Below are positions 9,471-18,655 of a DNA stretch of 64,000 nucleotides, one piece after another; positions within the stretch are counted from its first letter, which is position 1; each line of letters opens with the position of its first letter. The notes under the pieces are model-generated. The model ran no database searches. It was not told where the DNA came from and saw nothing but the letters and a program-made list of their open reading frames with translations. Source of the stretch: Myxococcus stipitatus DSM 14675. Its GTDB lineage: Bacteria; Myxococcota; Myxococcia; Myxococcales; Myxococcaceae. The stretch covers positions 4,774,001 to 4,838,000 of the forward strand of contig NC_020126.1 in the NCBI RefSeq assembly GCF_000331735.1, read 5' to 3'. A program made the position numbers and the translations under genes.

Positions 9471-10801
9471 ACGCCCTCGTCGTCGTCGCGCTGCTCGCCG
9501 CCGCGCCTTCGTCCCCCGTCACGCTGGAGGATGCCCGGAAGCAGGGGCGTCAGAGCACCACCGCGCTCCAGTCCATCCTCGACCTGGAGGTCGCCGAGGA
9601 GGACGTCCGCATCGCGCGCTCCTCGCTGCTGCCGCAGGTCGCCATCAACGCCTACGCGGGCAAGCGCTGGATTGGCCGCCGCAACTCCTTCAGCCTGGTG
9701 ACGGACCCCGTCACGGGGCAGCCCGTGCAGATCCCCGTGGAGACGGAGCCGACGTCCACCGAGGACTACGACCTGGGCGCCACGCTGAGCCAGAGCGTCT
9801 ACGACCGGAAGCTCTGGAAGCAGCTCGAGCAGAACGGCATCCTGAGGGATGCGCAGAAGAGCCAGACGAAGGAGGAGGCGGACACGGCGGAGCTGGAGGC
9901 CGTCCGTCGCTTCTTCACGCTCTTCCGCACCCAGGCCAGTCGCCAGGTGCTCGCGGCCAACGTGCAGCGCAGCGAGGAGCAGGTGGATCGCGCCCGCTCC
10001 ATGTTCGAGGCGGGCCGCGTGGGCAAGGTCGAGGAGATCACCGCGAAGGTGAACCTGGGCAATGACCGCATCACCCTGACCCAGTCCCTGAAGCAGCTGG
10101 CGACGGACCAGGCGCAGCTGGCGGTGTGGCTGACGCGCCCCGGCACCGAGGTGCTGGAGGCGGTGGACCCCGGCGTGCTCCAGCAGGAGCCCGCGCCCGC
10201 GCCCAGCATCGAAGAGGCGGTGAAGGTCGCCCGCGAGCAGCGCCCGCTGCTCAAGGCCCGCGAGCTCCAGGTCCGCTCGGCGGAGATTGCTCGCGCCATT
10301 GCCCGCGCGGACTACATCCCCACGCTGTCGCTGGTGGGCATCTACTCCCGCCAGGGCCCGGACGCGGAGGGCGTCTTCACCGAGCCCCGCATGCAGAACA
10401 ACTTCATCGGCCGGCTCAACCTGGAGTGGAACGTCTTCAACGGGTTCCGGACGCCGGCGCAGACGCGGCGCGCCGAGGCGAGCATCCGCAAGGCGCAGCT
10501 CGCGCTGGAGCAGTCGGCCCGGGAGATTGAGGCCGAGGTCCGCACCTCCCATCAGTCCCTGGAGGCGCAGATTGTCGCCGCGCAGCAGGCGGCCGAGAAC
10601 AAGGAAGCCGCCACGCAGGGACTCCACCTGGCGGAGGAGCGCTTCCGCGCGGGTGCGGGCTCCACGCTGGAAGTCCGCGACGCGCAGCTCAAGTTGACGC
10701 AGGCGGAGCTCAGCTTGTTGCAGAACAGAATCGATGTCGAAATCGCTCGCTTCAGCTTGATGCGAGCCATGGGCGCCCTGAGCCCGGGAGAGACGAAATG
10801 A
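9467..10801 (+). CDS. TolC-family outer-membrane channel protein
   Basis: 444 residues with a short N-terminal hydrophobic segment ending A-A-A-P (probable signal peptide), then two similar halves of long amphipathic helices. The pattern L-E-D-A ... L-P-Q-V near the start and A-D-Y-I-P-T-L-S near residue 285 marks the paired OEP repeats of TolC-type channels. It forms the outer-membrane conduit of tripartite exporters. It overlaps the preceding and following genes by four bases each, so production should be coupled to the adaptor and ABC parts next to it. Confidence 0.88.
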   Translation: MNALVVVALLAAAPSSPVTLEDARKQGRQSTTALQSILDLEVAEEDVRIARSSLLPQVAINAYAGKRWIGRRNSFSLVTDPVTGQPVQIPVETEPTSTEDYDLGATLSQSVYDRKLWKQLEQNGILRDAQKSQTKEEADTAELEAVRRFFTLFRTQASRQVLAANVQRSEEQVDRARSMFEAGRVGKVEEITAKVNLGNDRITLTQSLKQLATDQAQLAVWLTRPGTEVLEAVDPGVLQQEPAPAPSIEEAVKVAREQRPLLKARELQVRSAEIARAIARADYIPTLSLVGIYSRQGPDAEGVFTEPRMQNNFIGRLNLEWNVFNGFRTPAQTRRAEASIRKAQLALEQSAREIEAEVRTSHQSLEAQIVAAQQAAENKEAATQGLHLAEERFRAGAGSTLEVRDAQLKLTQAELSLLQNRIDVEIARFSLMRAMGALSPGETK

Positions 10802-12066
10802 AGTGGTGGAAGGGTGCGATCGCGGGTGCGTTGTTCCTCGGTGCTGCGGCCATCACGGTCGGGGGGCTGAAGGAGCGTCCTCCTCCGTCGCAGGAGGTGC
10901 AGATCTCCAAGGCACGCAAGGGCTCCATCACCCGCACCATCACCGGTGCGGGCAAGGTGCAGGCGGCGACGACGGTGAAGATCTCCTCCAGCCTCTCCGG
11001 AGACCTGGTGGAGCTGCTCGTCAAGGACGGCGACCCGGTGAAGAAGGGGCAGGTGCTGGGCCGCATCGACAAGCGCATCTACGAGGCCTCGCTGAAGCAG
11101 GCGGTGGCGTCGCAGAACGCGGCGCGCGCCGACTCCCAGGTGGCGGAGGTGGAGGTCAACCGCACCACGCAGGAGCTGGCGCGGGTGGAGGGCCTGTCGG
11201 CCAAGGGGCTCGCGTCCGCGTCCGAGGTGGACCTCGCGAAGGCCTCCAAGAACTCGGCGGAGGCGCGGCTGGCCTCCTCGCGTCAGTTGCTGGCGCGCAC
11301 CGTGGCCGTCGTGGAGCAGCAGCAGACGGACCTGTCCAAGACGACGCTCTTGTCGCCCATCGACGGCAACGTCATCGAGCTGTCGCGCGAGGTCGGTGAG
11401 CGCGTGCGTGGCTCGGAGCTCGCCGAGGACGTGGTGATGACCATCGCCGCGCTCTCCGCGATGGAGGTGAAGTTCGAGGTGGGTGAGCACGAGGTCGTCC
11501 ACCTCAAGCCGGGCCAGCCCGCGGACGTGACGCTGGACGCGCTCGAGGGCCAGACGTTCCAGGGCTCCGTGGTGGAGATCGCCCAGAAGGCGCTCATCAA
11601 GAACGCGGGGACGGAAGCCGAGGTGACCAGCTTCCCCGTCACGGTGGCGCTGGACATGCGTCCGCCGGGCGTGCTGCCGGGCATGAGCGCGGAGGCGCGC
11701 ATCTCCGCGGAGACGCGGGGCGACGTGGTCCTGGTGCCCATCCAGGCGGTGACGGTCCGGGCGGAGCGCACGCTGCCGGACTACAAGGAGCCGGTGGAGG
11801 GCGCGACGCTCAAGGCCAAGCGCACGGAGACGCTCGCCAAGGTGGTCTTCGTGGTGGACGCCGAGAACAAGGCGCAGGTGCGGCGGGTCCAGACGGGCAT
11901 CGCCTCCGACACGGAGCTGGAGATCCTCTCCGGCCTGGCCGACGGGGACCGCGTGGTGGAAGGGCCGTACCGCACGCTGTCGAAGGAACTCAACCACGGT
12001 GACAACGTGCAGGAGCCCCAGCAGGGTGAGGGTCCGGGCGCGTCGAAGGGCGGGCGGAAGTCGTGA
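10798..12066 (+). CDS. MacA-like periplasmic adaptor (membrane fusion) protein
   Basis: 422 residues. A single N-terminal membrane anchor (about 5-22) is followed by a half-lipoyl motif with [13 protein letters not shown], a coiled-coil hairpin, and the second half-lipoyl strand [11 protein letters not shown] beta-barrel and membrane-proximal domain complete it. This is the HlyD/MacA architecture that links an inner-membrane ABC transporter to a TolC channel. Gene order (channel, adaptor, ATPase, permeases) and four-base overlaps support a dedicated exporter. The substrate is not evident from sequence. Confidence 0.88.
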   Translation: MKWWKGAIAGALFLGAAAITVGGLKERPPPSQEVQISKARKGSITRTITGAGKVQAATTVKISSSLSGDLVELLVKDGDPVKKGQVLGRIDKRIYEASLKQAVASQNAARADSQVAEVEVNRTTQELARVEGLSAKGLASASEVDLAKASKNSAEARLASSRQLLARTVAVVEQQQTDLSKTTLLSPIDGNVIELSREVGERVRGSELAEDVVMTIAALSAMEVKFEVGEHEVVHLKPGQPADVTLDALEGQTFQGSVVEIAQKALIKNAGTEAEVTSFPVTVALDMRPPGVLPGMSAEARISAETRGDVVLVPIQAVTVRAERTLPDYKEPVEGATLKAKRTETLAKVVFVVDAENKAQVRRVQTGIASDTELEILSGLADGDRVVEGPYRTLSKELNHGDNVQEPQQGEGPGASKGGRKS

Positions 12067-12818
12067 GTGACGGCAGCGGCGCCGGCACAGGCCGGCTCAT
12101 CCAGGTGGACGACATCACCCGCGTGTTCCATGTCGGTGGCGAGGAAGTGCGAGCGCTGCGCGGTGTCAGCTTCGGCATCAGCCGGGGAGAGTGGGTGGCC
12201 ATCATCGGCCAGTCCGGCTCTGGCAAGAGCACGATGATGAACGTGCTGGGCTGCCTGGATACGCCCACCAGCGGCCGCTACATGCTCAACGGCAAGGACG
12301 TGTCGCGCATGAGCGACGACGAGCTGGCCGTCATCCGCAACGTGGAGATCGGCTTCATCTTCCAGACGTTCCAGCTGCTGCCCAAGGAGACGGCGCTGGC
12401 CAACGTGGAGCTGCCCCTGGTGTACCGGGGCATGCCCGCGAAGGAGCGGCGGGAGAAGGCGAAGGCGGCCCTGGACAAGGTCCAGCTCACGCACCGCATG
12501 CACCACAGGCCCAACGAGCTGTCCGGTGGTCAGCGTCAGCGCGTGGCCATTGCCCGCGCGCTGGTGTCGGAGCCGTCCATGCTCCTGGCGGACGAGCCCA
12601 CGGGCAACCTGGACTCGGCCACGGGCGAGGAGATCGTCCGGCTCTTCGAGCAGCTCCACCAGGCGGGCCACACGCTGGTGCTCGTCACGCACGAGCCCAA
12701 GCTGGCGGCGCGCTGCCCGCGGGCCATCCGGTTGAGCGACGGTGAGATTGTCGCCGACGGTCCGGGGCGTGAGGTGGCGCTCGGCAACATCGCCGCGATG
12801 GCGGCGGGGGGCGCATGA
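12063..12818 (+). CDS. ABC transporter ATP-binding protein, MacB/LolD type
   Basis: 251 residues from a GTG that overlaps the adaptor stop. Walker A is G-Q-S-G-S-G-K-S-T, the Q-loop follows in I-F-Q-T-F, the signature is L-S-G-G-Q-R-Q-R, and Walker B is [10 protein letters not shown]. The D-E-P-T-G-N-L-D form and the R-M-S-D-D-E-L segment are typical of the MacB/LolD/FtsE mechanotransmission class. It energises the two permeases encoded next. Confidence 0.93.
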   Translation: MSDGSGAGTGRLIQVDDITRVFHVGGEEVRALRGVSFGISRGEWVAIIGQSGSGKSTMMNVLGCLDTPTSGRYMLNGKDVSRMSDDELAVIRNVEIGFIFQTFQLLPKETALANVELPLVYRGMPAKERREKAKAALDKVQLTHRMHHRPNELSGGQRQRVAIARALVSEPSMLLADEPTGNLDSATGEEIVRLFEQLHQAGHTLVLVTHEPKLAARCPRAIRLSDGEIVADGPGREVALGNIAAMAAGGA

Positions 12819-14053
12819 AGTCACGGACAGGCCTTCGGGTGGATGTCCTGGAGGGGGCGCGCATCGCGGTGTTCTCGCTGCGCGCCAACCGTCTGCGCAC
12901 GGTGCTGACCACGATGGGCATTGGCATCGGGGTGGCCACGCTGCTGGCCATCATCGGCATCATCCAGGGACTCAACACGTCCTTCCACCGGCAGCTGGCC
13001 ACGTTCGGCGCGAACACGCTCTACGTGTCCAAGTTCCCGTGGATCATCAAGGGCGACTGGTGGAAGTACCGCAACCGGAAGAACTTCACCCTGGAGCAGC
13101 TGCCGCGCCTGCGCGCCATGGCGCCCTTCATCACCGCGATGTCGCCTTCGGTGTCGCGCATGTCGGACGTGTCCTATGGCGGCGAGCAGGTCTCGACGGT
13201 GCGCATCCAGGGCGTCAACCACGAGTACCTGACCATCGCGGGCTACGACATCACCTCGGGCCGCTACATCACGGAGGCGGACGAGGAGGTGACGCGGCCG
13301 GTGGCGGTCATCGGCGCGGACGTCGCGGACCGGCTCTTTCCCGGCATCAGCCCGCTGGGTCGGAGCATCCGCGTGGACAACCGCTCCTTCCAGGTGGTGG
13401 GCACGCTGAGCAGGAAGGGGAAGATGGTCAACGAGAGCATGGACCTGCTCGTGCTCATCCCCTTCAAGACGTTCTACGCCAACTTCGGCAAGGGCCGTCC
13501 GTTCGAGATAGCGATGGCGGTGGGAGACGCGTCCCAGGTCGGGGCGGCGGAGGACCAGCTCATCGGCATCCTGCGGCGCCTGCGCGGGACGGAGCCGGGC
13601 GAGCCCGACGACTTCAACATCAACAAGCCGTCGATGATGGCACAGACCTACGCCCAGCTCACCGGCGCGCTGTATGGCGTGGCGGTGGGCGTGGGCCTCA
13701 TCACGTTGCTGGTGGGCGGCATCGGCATCATGAACATCATGCTGGTGTCGGTGCGCGAGCGGACGCGGGAGATAGGCGTCCGGCGTGCGCTGGGCGCGCG
13801 CAAGCGCACCATCGTCATCCAGTTCCTGATGGAGGCGGCCAGCGTGTCCGCGGTGGGAGGCCTGCTGGGAACGACGGTGGGCTTGGGCACGGCCAAGGTC
13901 GTGTCACTCATCACCCCGCTGGCGGCGGACGTGCAGGCGTCCACCATCTTCGGCGGCGTGTTCTTCGCGGCCATGGTGGGGCTGCTGTTCGGCATCTGGC
14001 CGGCGGCGCGCGCGGCGAACCTGGACCCGGTCGAAGCACTCCGGTACGAGTGA
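12815..14053 (+). CDS. ABC transporter permease, MacB/FtsX type (first copy)
   Basis: 412 residues. A membrane helix near the N-terminus (after R-A-N-R-L-R-T) is followed by a large periplasmic MacB-core-like domain (about 60-280), then three helices at the C-terminus. Between the latter lies [15 protein letters not shown], the hallmark coupling loop of MacB/FtsX permeases. The C-terminus ends D-P-V-E-A-L-R-Y-E, also typical. E. coli MacB fuses ATPase and permease; here they are separate genes overlapping by four bases. Confidence 0.9.
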   Translation: MKSRTGLRVDVLEGARIAVFSLRANRLRTVLTTMGIGIGVATLLAIIGIIQGLNTSFHRQLATFGANTLYVSKFPWIIKGDWWKYRNRKNFTLEQLPRLRAMAPFITAMSPSVSRMSDVSYGGEQVSTVRIQGVNHEYLTIAGYDITSGRYITEADEEVTRPVAVIGADVADRLFPGISPLGRSIRVDNRSFQVVGTLSRKGKMVNESMDLLVLIPFKTFYANFGKGRPFEIAMAVGDASQVGAAEDQLIGILRRLRGTEPGEPDDFNINKPSMMAQTYAQLTGALYGVAVGVGLITLLVGGIGIMNIMLVSVRERTREIGVRRALGARKRTIVIQFLMEAASVSAVGGLLGTTVGLGTAKVVSLITPLAADVQASTIFGGVFFAAMVGLLFGIWPAARAANLDPVEALRYE

Positions 14054-14057
14054 GCCG

Positions 14058-15290
14058 ATGCGAGCCTTCCTGGACAATCTGCGGCTGGCGCTCGGCACGT
14101 TCCTGGGCAACCCGCTGCGCTCCCTCCTGACGCTGTTGGGCATCGTGATCGGCGTGGCCACCGTCATCACGATGATGGGGCTCATCGAGGGCCTGCGTAC
14201 GAAGGTCAACCGGGACCTGGGGCAGCTGGGGGCGCACACCTTCCAGCTGACCAAGTGGCCCTCGGGTGGGTTCGGGCGCTTCAACTGGGCGAAGTTCGCC
14301 AAGCGCCAGGACTTCGGCATGGAGGACGTGCGCGCCATCGAGGAGCTGTGTCCCTCGGTGGGCGTGGTGTCGCCGATGGATGACCAGGGCGGGCAGAAGG
14401 TGGGCTCGGCGAGCGCGGAGACGCGTCCGTCGGTGCGCATCATCGGCGCGTCCACGAAGTACCCCATCACCAGCGGCGTGTCGGTGCAGTCCGGCCGCTT
14501 CTTCAACGAGGTGGAGGGGCTGGATGGCCGCCACGTCGTGCTCCTGGGCGTGGATGTCGCGGACGCGCTGTTCCCCGGCATGGACCCGGTGGGCTTCGAG
14601 GTGCGGCTGAAGGGCCGGCCGTTCCGGGTGATTGGCGTGCTCCAGCGACGCGGCAGCTTCCTGGGCATGGTGAGCATGGACAACCAGGCCATCATCCCGC
14701 TGCGCGTGTTCCAGCAGCTCTACGGCAAGCAGCGCTCGCTGGATATCGACATCCAGGCGAAGGACCCGTCCCTGTTCCGCAAGGCGCAGGACGAGGTGAC
14801 CACGCTGATGCGCCGGCACCGCGGCGTCGAGGGCGACGCGCCCAACGACTTCGAGATCCACACCAACGAGTCGGTGACGGCGTCCTTCAACCAGCTCTCA
14901 CAGGTCATCACCATCGCCGGCATCGGTGTGTGCCTCCTGTCGCTGGTGGTGGGCGGCATCGGCATCCTCAACATCATGTTGGTGTCGGTGATGGAGCGCA
15001 CGCGCGAGATTGGCGTGCGCAAGGCGCTGGGGGCCAAGCGGCGGCGCATCCTGGGGCAGTTCGCCACGGAGGCCGTGCTGCTGGCGCTCCTGGGCGGCGC
15101 GCTGGGCGTGGGCCTGGGCTTCGGCCTGGTGTTCCTGGGGGACTGGATGGTGGGGTTCCCCATGTCCGTGCCGCCCTGGGCGGTGGCGCTGGCGCTGTCG
15201 ATGAGCTGCGGGGTGGGGCTGCTGTTCGGCATCTATCCAGCCGCTCGTGCGTCGAAGCTCGACCCCGTCGAGGCGATGCGCAACGAGTAG
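14058..15290 (+). CDS. ABC transporter permease, MacB/FtsX type (second copy)
   Basis: 410 residues with the same plan as the preceding gene: N-terminal helix after G-N-P-L-R-S-L-L, periplasmic core domain, and three C-terminal helices with [14 protein letters not shown]. It ends D-P-V-E-A-M-R-N-E. The two permeases are clearly related but diverged, suggesting a heterodimeric MacB-like transporter. It starts 4 bases after the previous stop and is the last gene of the operon, followed by a stem-loop at 15314. Confidence 0.9.
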   Translation: MRAFLDNLRLALGTFLGNPLRSLLTLLGIVIGVATVITMMGLIEGLRTKVNRDLGQLGAHTFQLTKWPSGGFGRFNWAKFAKRQDFGMEDVRAIEELCPSVGVVSPMDDQGGQKVGSASAETRPSVRIIGASTKYPITSGVSVQSGRFFNEVEGLDGRHVVLLGVDVADALFPGMDPVGFEVRLKGRPFRVIGVLQRRGSFLGMVSMDNQAIIPLRVFQQLYGKQRSLDIDIQAKDPSLFRKAQDEVTTLMRRHRGVEGDAPNDFEIHTNESVTASFNQLSQVITIAGIGVCLLSLVVGGIGILNIMLVSVMERTREIGVRKALGAKRRRILGQFATEAVLLALLGGALGVGLGFGLVFLGDWMVGFPMSVPPWAVALALSMSCGVGLLFGIYPAARASKLDPVEAMRNE

Positions 15291-15313
15291 TTCCATCCGG
15301 ACCCAGGTTGCCT

Positions 15314-15340
15314 CCCTCCCCGGACTCCATTAGGGGAGGG
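15314..15340 (+). terminator. Stem-loop after the exporter operon
   Basis: CCCTCCCC (15314-15321) pairs perfectly with GGGGAGGG (15333-15340) around an 11-base loop. It lies 24 bases after the last permease stop and before the cysteine synthase start. There is no T-run, so termination is inferred from position and stability. Confidence 0.5.
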
Positions 15341-15367
15341 GGCGCACGCGACGAGGGACGGAAACAC

Positions 15368-16372
15368 ATGGCGCCACGCATTGGCTCGCTCTGGGACTCG
15401 GTGGGCAACACGCCGTTGCTTCGCATCAGCTCACTCAGCCGGCTCACCGGCTGCGAGATCCTGGGCAAGGCGGAGTTCATGAACCCTGGCGGGAGCATCA
15501 AGGACCGCGCCGCCAAGGGGATGATTCAACGCGCGGAGGCGGAGGGGCTGCTCAAGCCGGGCGGCACCATCGTCGAGGGCACCGCGGGCAACACGGGCAT
15601 CGGCCTGGGCCTGCTGGGCCGTGAGCGGGGCTACCGCGTCGTGGTGACGATGCCGGACAACCAGGCGCGCGAGAAGTACGAGTACCTGGAGGCCATGGGC
15701 GTGGAGGTCCGCAAGGTGCCGCCCGTGCCGTTCTCCAACCCCGCCCACTTCTTCCACCAGGCGCGCGTGCTGTCCGAGCAGCACGGGTGGTTCTGGGCGA
15801 ACCAGTTCGAGAACACGGCCAACGGCGACTTCCACTACGAGACGACGGGGCCCGAAATCTGGGAGCAGTGCGAGGGGAAGGTGGACGTGCTCGTCGCCTC
15901 CGTCGGCAGTGGCGGGACGATGTCGGGCGTCAGCCGCTTCCTCAAGGAGAAGAACCCCTCGCTGCGCGTCGTGCTGGTGGACCCGCCGGGCTCGGGCCTC
16001 TACAGCTTCGTGCGGGAGGGCAAGCTGGAGTCGACGGGCTCCTCCATCACCGAGGGCATCGGCATCATGCGCCTCACGGCCAACTTCAAGGCGGCCCGGG
16101 TGGATGAGGCCATGCGCCTGGGCGACGGAGAGATGCTGGACATGCTCTATCACCTGGCGCGCGAGGACGCGCTGGTGGTGGGCACCTCCGCGGCGCTCAA
16201 CGCTCGCGCGGCCTATGAGCTGGCCCGACAGAACGTGGGCCGGGGCCTGCGCATCGTCACCTTCCTCTGCGACCACGGAAGCCGCTACGCCTCCAAGGTG
16301 TTCAACGCGGACTTCCTCGCCGCGAAGCAGCTCCAGGTGAAGCCGCTGCCCACGGGCCGCTTCGCTCGCTGA
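15368..16372 (+). CDS. PLP-dependent cysteine synthase family protein
   Basis: 334 residues, a normal length for O-acetylserine sulfhydrylase. It makes cysteine from O-acetylserine and sulfide. The PLP lysine is in N-P-G-G-S-I-K-D-R (about K45). The substrate loop E-G-T-A-G-N-T-G and the phosphate-binding loop G-S-G-G-T-M-S-G are intact. ATG at 15368 is the start; upstream reading is interrupted by the stem-loop region. A cystathionine beta-synthase-like specificity cannot be excluded from sequence alone. No other sulfur genes are adjacent. Confidence 0.85.
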   Translation: MAPRIGSLWDSVGNTPLLRISSLSRLTGCEILGKAEFMNPGGSIKDRAAKGMIQRAEAEGLLKPGGTIVEGTAGNTGIGLGLLGRERGYRVVVTMPDNQAREKYEYLEAMGVEVRKVPPVPFSNPAHFFHQARVLSEQHGWFWANQFENTANGDFHYETTGPEIWEQCEGKVDVLVASVGSGGTMSGVSRFLKEKNPSLRVVLVDPPGSGLYSFVREGKLESTGSSITEGIGIMRLTANFKAARVDEAMRLGDGEMLDMLYHLAREDALVVGTSAALNARAAYELARQNVGRGLRIVTFLCDHGSRYASKVFNADFLAAKQLQVKPLPTGRFAR

Positions 16373-16406
16373 GCCGCGACGGAAAGGGCGACCCAGCCGT
16401 GTCCCG

Positions 16407-17120
16407 TCAGTGCGGATGGGAGAAGCGGCTGGGCTCCTGGAGCGACGGGTCCGCGAACATCTTCCGGAAGACGTAGTAGTCGGCGGAGCGCGTCCACTCG
16501 GTGCGCTTGGGCAGCTCCACCGTCGCGGGCGCCCGCTCCTCCTTCGCGGGGACCAGGTAGGCGTCCAGCGACTGGTCGCTGAAGGTGAACGCGCCCTGCT
16601 CCTCGTTCACCACGGCGATGAGCTCCAGGGTCTCCTCGGTCGCGGCCTCGGCGGCGTCGCCGTGGTGGTCGTTCGTGACCAGGAGGCCGCCCACCTTCAG
16701 GTACTTGCCGCACGTGCGGGAGATGCCGCCGGCGTACAGCGCGAGGAGCAGGTCGAAGCTCTCGTCGAGCACGGGGATGGGCTGCGTGTAGTCCTGCGAG
16801 ACGAAGCGCACCTGCGGACGCTGCTCGTACTTCTGCCGCGAGCCAATCTTGCGCAGCACCCCGTCGCGGTTGGCGAAGAAGCCTCGCGCCAGGTCATTGC
16901 GGTCCACGTAGACGACGTCCTGGAAGAAGAACGACGGGGTGATGTGCACGAAGCACCCCGGATACAGCACGGTGTTCACCGAGATGAATCGCTCGCGGAG
17001 CAACTGGAAGAGACCCGCGCGCTCGAGCTGATGCTCCACCACGAAGCCTTGATAGATCTCCTCGACTCTCTCCATTTGCTCGATTTGAGCCGGTTTCTGG
17101 ACCGCCGTACAACTTTGCAT
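16407..17120 (-). CDS. SAM-methyltransferase-like protein of unknown role
   Basis: 237 residues. The order Y-P-G-C-F-V-H, then V-V-Y-V-D-R-N, then S-F-D-L-L-L-A-L-Y and a Y-L-K-V-G-G-L-L strand looks like the core of a class I SAM-dependent methyltransferase. The glycine-rich loop of motif I is reduced (P-G-C rather than GxGxG), so activity is uncertain. ATG at 17120 is used; an ATG at 17075 would remove 15 residues and is equally possible because neither has a clear ribosome site. The gene is convergent with the cysteine synthase and divergent from the CreD-like gene. Confidence 0.55.
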   Translation of the reverse strand: MQSCTAVQKPAQIEQMERVEEIYQGFVVEHQLERAGLFQLLRERFISVNTVLYPGCFVHITPSFFFQDVVYVDRNDLARGFFANRDGVLRKIGSRQKYEQRPQVRFVSQDYTQPIPVLDESFDLLLALYAGGISRTCGKYLKVGGLLVTNDHHGDAAEAATEETLELIAVVNEEQGAFTFSDQSLDAYLVPAKEERAPATVELPKRTEWTRSADYYVFRKMFADPSLQEPSRFSHPH

Positions 17121-17237
17121 CAGTGGAGTGAAACAGCGGGGCTCGTGGGCGGAAAGTCACAGCCAGGACGGCAGCCATTGCCTGGGTCAACTTTGTCGCC
17201 TCGAGAAGACATGGGGTGTGCGGAGCCCCACCTGTGT

Positions 17238-17298
17238 CTGCACCAAATCCGCACAAACATTCCTCGGGAGGTGCACGAGCGAGCCATTCGGGGTGCAC
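17238..17298 (+). promoter_or_regulatory. Phased GCAC repeats, cre-tag-like, upstream of creD-like gene
   Basis: GCAC occurs at 17240, 17251, 17273 and 17295, that is at spacings of 11, 22 and 22. The first two make TGCAC-N6-CGCAC (17239-17254). The known E. coli CreB box is TTCAC-N6-TTCAC, with the same 11-bp period. A CreB-like regulator is encoded nearby at 21449-22141. Binding is inference. Confidence 0.35.
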
Positions 17299-17320
17299 AC
17301 CGCGGGCGCAGTCTGAGGCC

Positions 17321-18649
17321 ATGAACACTCAGGTCTCCGTGCCCCGTGCACCTCGGACGTCCGAGAACCCCCTCCGCCGCGTCTTCGGCTGGCTGGTGGC
17401 TCACCATGTCTTTGGCGGTCTGCTCATCGTCGTCTTCGCGACGGCGGTGATTGCCGGTCAGGTGGCGGACCGGACGGACTTCGCGAACTCGGAGCTGGCC
17501 GCGGGGGTGGAGGACCGGTGGGGTGCGCCCGTCGTGCAGCCCGCGCCCTCGCTGCGCTACGTGCACAGCGGCACCCTCTTCACGGAGCTCAAGCCGCTGC
17601 CGTTCGACCGTCAGCACGTCGAGGTGCTGGCGAAGATGAACTACCGCAAGCGTGGCCTGCGCTACTTCTCGGGGTTCGATTTCAACCTCGGGGCCGAGTA
17701 CGCGGTGGTCAACCGCGAGGGCCGCGACATCGACGTGGCGTTCATCTTCCCCATGGAGATGAACAAGTCGCAGGTGCTGCTGTCGGAGCTCCAGTTCCTG
17801 GTGGATGGCCAGGAGGCCAGCCTGGACCTGGGCGAGTCCGGCAACCGGCTGGTGTGGACGGGCCGCATCGCGAAGGAGGCGACGGCGCGCTTCGTCATCC
17901 GCTATCGCGCGCGGGGCCTCGACTCCTTCGTGTATCGGTTGGACCCGGCGCTCTCCGCGCGTGACGTGCGTCTGCATTTCGCCGTGGAGGGAGGAGACAA
18001 CTACGACTATCCGGCGGGGGTGCTGTCCGCGTCGTCCGTGCAGGCGGGGAGCGACGCCGTCACGCTGGACTGGGCGTTTCAGTCGCTCGAGTCGGGCGTC
18101 AACCTGGGCGTCATCCTTCCCTCGGAGAAGACATTCGACTCGATGGTCTCGCGCATGGCGAAGCGCGCGTGGGTGCCGTTCCTGGTGCTGGTGGCGCTGC
18201 TGGCGGCGCTGGGGTTGAGGCACAAGCGGCGGCTCGCCCTGCATGAGTCCTATCTGCTGGCGGCGGTGTATGGCTTCTTCTTCGTGCTGCTGGCGTACCT
18301 GGCCGCGTTCATGAATTTCTATGCGGCGTATGTCATCAGCGCGCTGGGGTTGGGCGCGGCTGTGGTGGCGTATGCGCGGTGGTTGTTCCCCAAGGAGCGT
18401 GTCGCGGTGCTGGCGGGCCTGTGGGTGGCCACGCTGCTGGTGCCCACGGGCGCGGTCATCCTGGAGGGCTACACGGGCCTCATCTACACGCTGGAGATTC
18501 TCGCGGGCCTGCTCGGGCTGATGGTGCTCTCCACGCGGGCCGGAGTGCGGGCCTTCCTCTCGGACCTGTCTCAATCGAGTGCGACACCGCGCGCGGCCAC
18601 CGCGCCCGCCGTGTCCACCGTCAACCCTGTCACCCCGGAAGCGAGCTGA
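17321..18649 (+). CDS. creD: CreD-like inner membrane protein
   Basis: 442 residues from ATG at 17321. There is one membrane helix at about 26-45, then a long periplasmic beta-rich domain (about 50-285), then a cluster of about five helices. The cluster contains Y-L-L-A-A-V-Y-G-F-F-F and later L-I-Y-T-L-E-I-L-A-G-L-L-G-L, matching the layout of CreD (inner membrane protein of the CreBC regulon). A phased GCAC array lies 20-80 bases upstream. The next gene follows after 6 bases, and a histidine kinase / regulator pair converges on them, so a CreBCD-like module is likely. Specific function is unknown even in E. coli. Confidence 0.6.
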   Translation: MNTQVSVPRAPRTSENPLRRVFGWLVAHHVFGGLLIVVFATAVIAGQVADRTDFANSELAAGVEDRWGAPVVQPAPSLRYVHSGTLFTELKPLPFDRQHVEVLAKMNYRKRGLRYFSGFDFNLGAEYAVVNREGRDIDVAFIFPMEMNKSQVLLSELQFLVDGQEASLDLGESGNRLVWTGRIAKEATARFVIRYRARGLDSFVYRLDPALSARDVRLHFAVEGGDNYDYPAGVLSASSVQAGSDAVTLDWAFQSLESGVNLGVILPSEKTFDSMVSRMAKRAWVPFLVLVALLAALGLRHKRRLALHESYLLAAVYGFFFVLLAYLAAFMNFYAAYVISALGLGAAVVAYARWLFPKERVAVLAGLWVATLLVPTGAVILEGYTGLIYTLEILAGLLGLMVLSTRAGVRAFLSDLSQSSATPRAATAPAVSTVNPVTPEAS

Positions 18650-18655
18650 TCCCCC

